Source: BPJU01 sp964425225
GTDB taxonomy: Bacteria > Planctomycetota > Planctomycetia > Pirellulales > Pirellulaceae
DNA: 64,000 nucleotides
Assembly: GCA_964425225.1 (NCBI GenBank)
Contig: CAYRMD010000016.1
Coordinates: 1 to 64,000 of the forward strand
Direction of reading: 5' to 3'
The notes below the pieces were generated by a model. It did not search any database and was not told the DNA's origin. It worked only from the letters and a program-made list of their open reading frames with translations. Positions 62,770 to 64,000 of this stretch are shown piece after piece. The position numbers and the translations under genes are program-made. The number at the start of each line of letters is the position of its first letter. The first letter of the stretch is position 1.

Positions 62770-64000
62770 TGACTCACAACCGTGTTTACGTCTGTTTTGC
62801 AGGTAGTACGTGGCTGTGACCGAGTTGGCCAGCACCTGGGTTTTGCCGATCGTTTCCGAAGAGGGATAGTTTTTGGAGACGCGACTGTTAGGGAGCTGCA
62901 CCCCAACAGGGCCGCGACCGTGAGGGAGCAGCACTGTGCGAATCGGGCCAGGTTCTTTCACCGGGTCGGCTTGTGAATCCGCTCCTACAGGTTGTGTGTT
63001 CCCCGGGTGCACCGCGTTCGTGGTGCTAACGCCAGGGGATGCAGGTTAACTTATTCCGTAAGCCTTCTCAAAAACGCACTAATTAGGAGACGTGCTGCTC
63101 GGATGACGCCTGTCCTTCCATTCGCGACCACAAACAGCGTCACAGGCTCGCGACGTCGCAGGCAGCACCTTGTGCTAGCAAAACTCGCAAGGGAACGTAT
63201 TCCGAACGACAGCCTTGTACAACCCCAAGCCGCCTCGCGGCGCGACTTAGGTCAACTGGGTACCAGTTCGCTAACCTATCCCGACAATGGCGGTTTTCTT
63301 CACGTTGCTGGGAAACGGGACGCGTTTTGTCGAGTTTTTCCTTGTTGTCTAGAGTAGTCAGGCTGTCGTGTTTCTTTGACATTCCTAGTTGTATCAAATT
63401 TCCAAAACAAAGGGTCGCAGTGCCTGTCCCCTCGCCGACGGTGCCTGTCCCCGGGCGCGGTACCACCCTCTTCGATTCACGACTATGATTATCGACATAC
63501 TTGTGTATGGAACGTTCACATCGAACGGTTGCGGCGGCTTATAAGGCCTTGCCCCTTGGGCCGCACGGCGCTAACGTTGGTTGACGCGGTCTATAGAAAA
63601 CCGATTTACTATCGAAATTGCTGGCACGCGGTGTTGCTTATCGGCGTAGATAACCGCTAGCAGCTAAAGCTCAACAAGACGTTGTAACACGCTAACAAAA
63701 GAAACGCTACCAAATCGGTGCACGGCGGCGTTCCGAACGCGAATCGGCGTCGGCGGCTAGTGGGTAGGGTAGCCGTTCGGCGGGCACGGCACGATCGGTC
63801 CACCACACCAGTTACTTCGATACGTTCCTCGATGGCCGAGGTTGCTCGAAGCCGAGCGGTTAGCACCACCGCCAGTTGCGCGGATTGGCACACAGACAAT
63901 TACACGTCGGCTTGAACGATCTGGAATAACGCAAAGTCGCCGCCGCCCACGTCGATCGCAATGGACACACCGTCTTCTTTGCGCCAATGTGCCTTAGCGC
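62770..64000. other. Gap with the second 1.1-kb element, no intact gene
   Basis: Nearly all of this stretch is copy B of the dispersed element (62825-63970 and perhaps beyond the window). Open frames such as 63140-63466 and 63657-63899 on the minus strand are not conserved intact in copy A. Confidence 0.6.
62825..63970 (-). repeat. 1.1-kb dispersed element, copy B
   Basis: Minus-strand counterpart of 30831-31922. Two GACAGGCAC halves are at 63420-63452. Its right end, read on the minus strand, matches the tail of the 33-base array near 39905-39965, so the family has at least three members here. A frame with EERIEVTGVVDRS (63657-63899) is the longest coding-like stretch, but an upstream stop interrupts it. 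The element may continue past base 64000. Confidence 0.75.

Noticed and set aside
63657..63899. 80-residue frame in copy B of the 1.1-kb element
   Set aside because: Copy A carries a frameshift and stops at the matching place, and an in-frame stop precedes it. Treated as decayed sequence, not a gene.
1..64000. CRISPR arrays, phage genes or an intact insertion sequence
   Set aside because: No regularly spaced 20-40 base direct repeats with unique spacers, and no transposase, integrase or phage structural signature was seen. The 33-base array has no spacers.

Overview
The window reads as a chromosomal segment of a planctomycete, most likely of the Pirellulales. The basis is family knowledge: a DUF1549/DUF1553 protein carrying a C-x4-C-H motif beside a DUF1501 protein, a TPR protein with alpha-CTD domains, a fused SecDF, a DUF1080 protein, and intergenic repeats of the 'AACGCAAAGGCGCAAAGG' and 'CTCCCTTACGGTCGCGGCTC' types. 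kdsA indicates a Gram-negative type envelope. No ribosomal RNA gene, phage, intact insertion sequence or CRISPR array is visible.

Layout. 0-5 kb: threonine 3-dehydrogenase divergent from an XRE-cupin regulator with a palindrome between them, then a secreted S46 dipeptidyl-peptidase and a membrane protein. 5.7-14 kb: small secreted helical proteins and a minus-strand cluster in which an ECF sigma factor and a membrane anti-sigma factor (4-base overlaps) precede a secreted coiled-coil protein, the DUF1549/1553 protein, the DUF1501 protein and an LTxxQ-like protein. 14.5-20.6 kb: an ABC-2 type permease without an ATPase neighbour, a TPR protein, small hypotheticals, a winged-helix protein and a CNT nucleoside transporter. 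21-30.4 kb: a four-gene minus-strand set of a large TPR protein, ExbB, ExbD and a 1541-residue protein with a TonB-like anchor, about 1000 residues of low complexity and a terpene-cyclase-like toroid domain. 32-39 kb: a sugar-nucleotide epimerase, a very large pilin-like protein, a YgiQ radical SAM protein and an MFS transporter. 39-50 kb: tRNA-Gln, an FHA-GAF-SpoIIE phosphatase, a DUF1080 protein, a GH10-like protein that appears to have lost its acid/base residue, purC, a lipoprotein with a degenerate transglutaminase-like core, kdsA and a lipid-kinase-like protein. 50.8-57.5 kb: tRNA-Thr, the TPR/alpha-CTD protein, tgt, yajC and secDF, all on the plus strand. 57.8-62.8 kb: a LysM protein, an alpha/beta hydrolase without a nucleophile serine, and a von Willebrand A protein with a second TonB-like anchor.

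The most interesting parts are the ExbB/ExbD-linked giant protein, which looks like a TonB analogue with an alpha-toroid effector domain; a diverged inverted repeat pair of about 1.1 kb (30.8-31.9 kb and 62.8-64.0 kb) with no intact reading frame; a queuine tRNA-ribosyltransferase lacking its zinc cysteines; and repeat elements that supply the stop codons of two genes. Nothing here was computed: identities were judged by eye and functions rest on recognised motifs.
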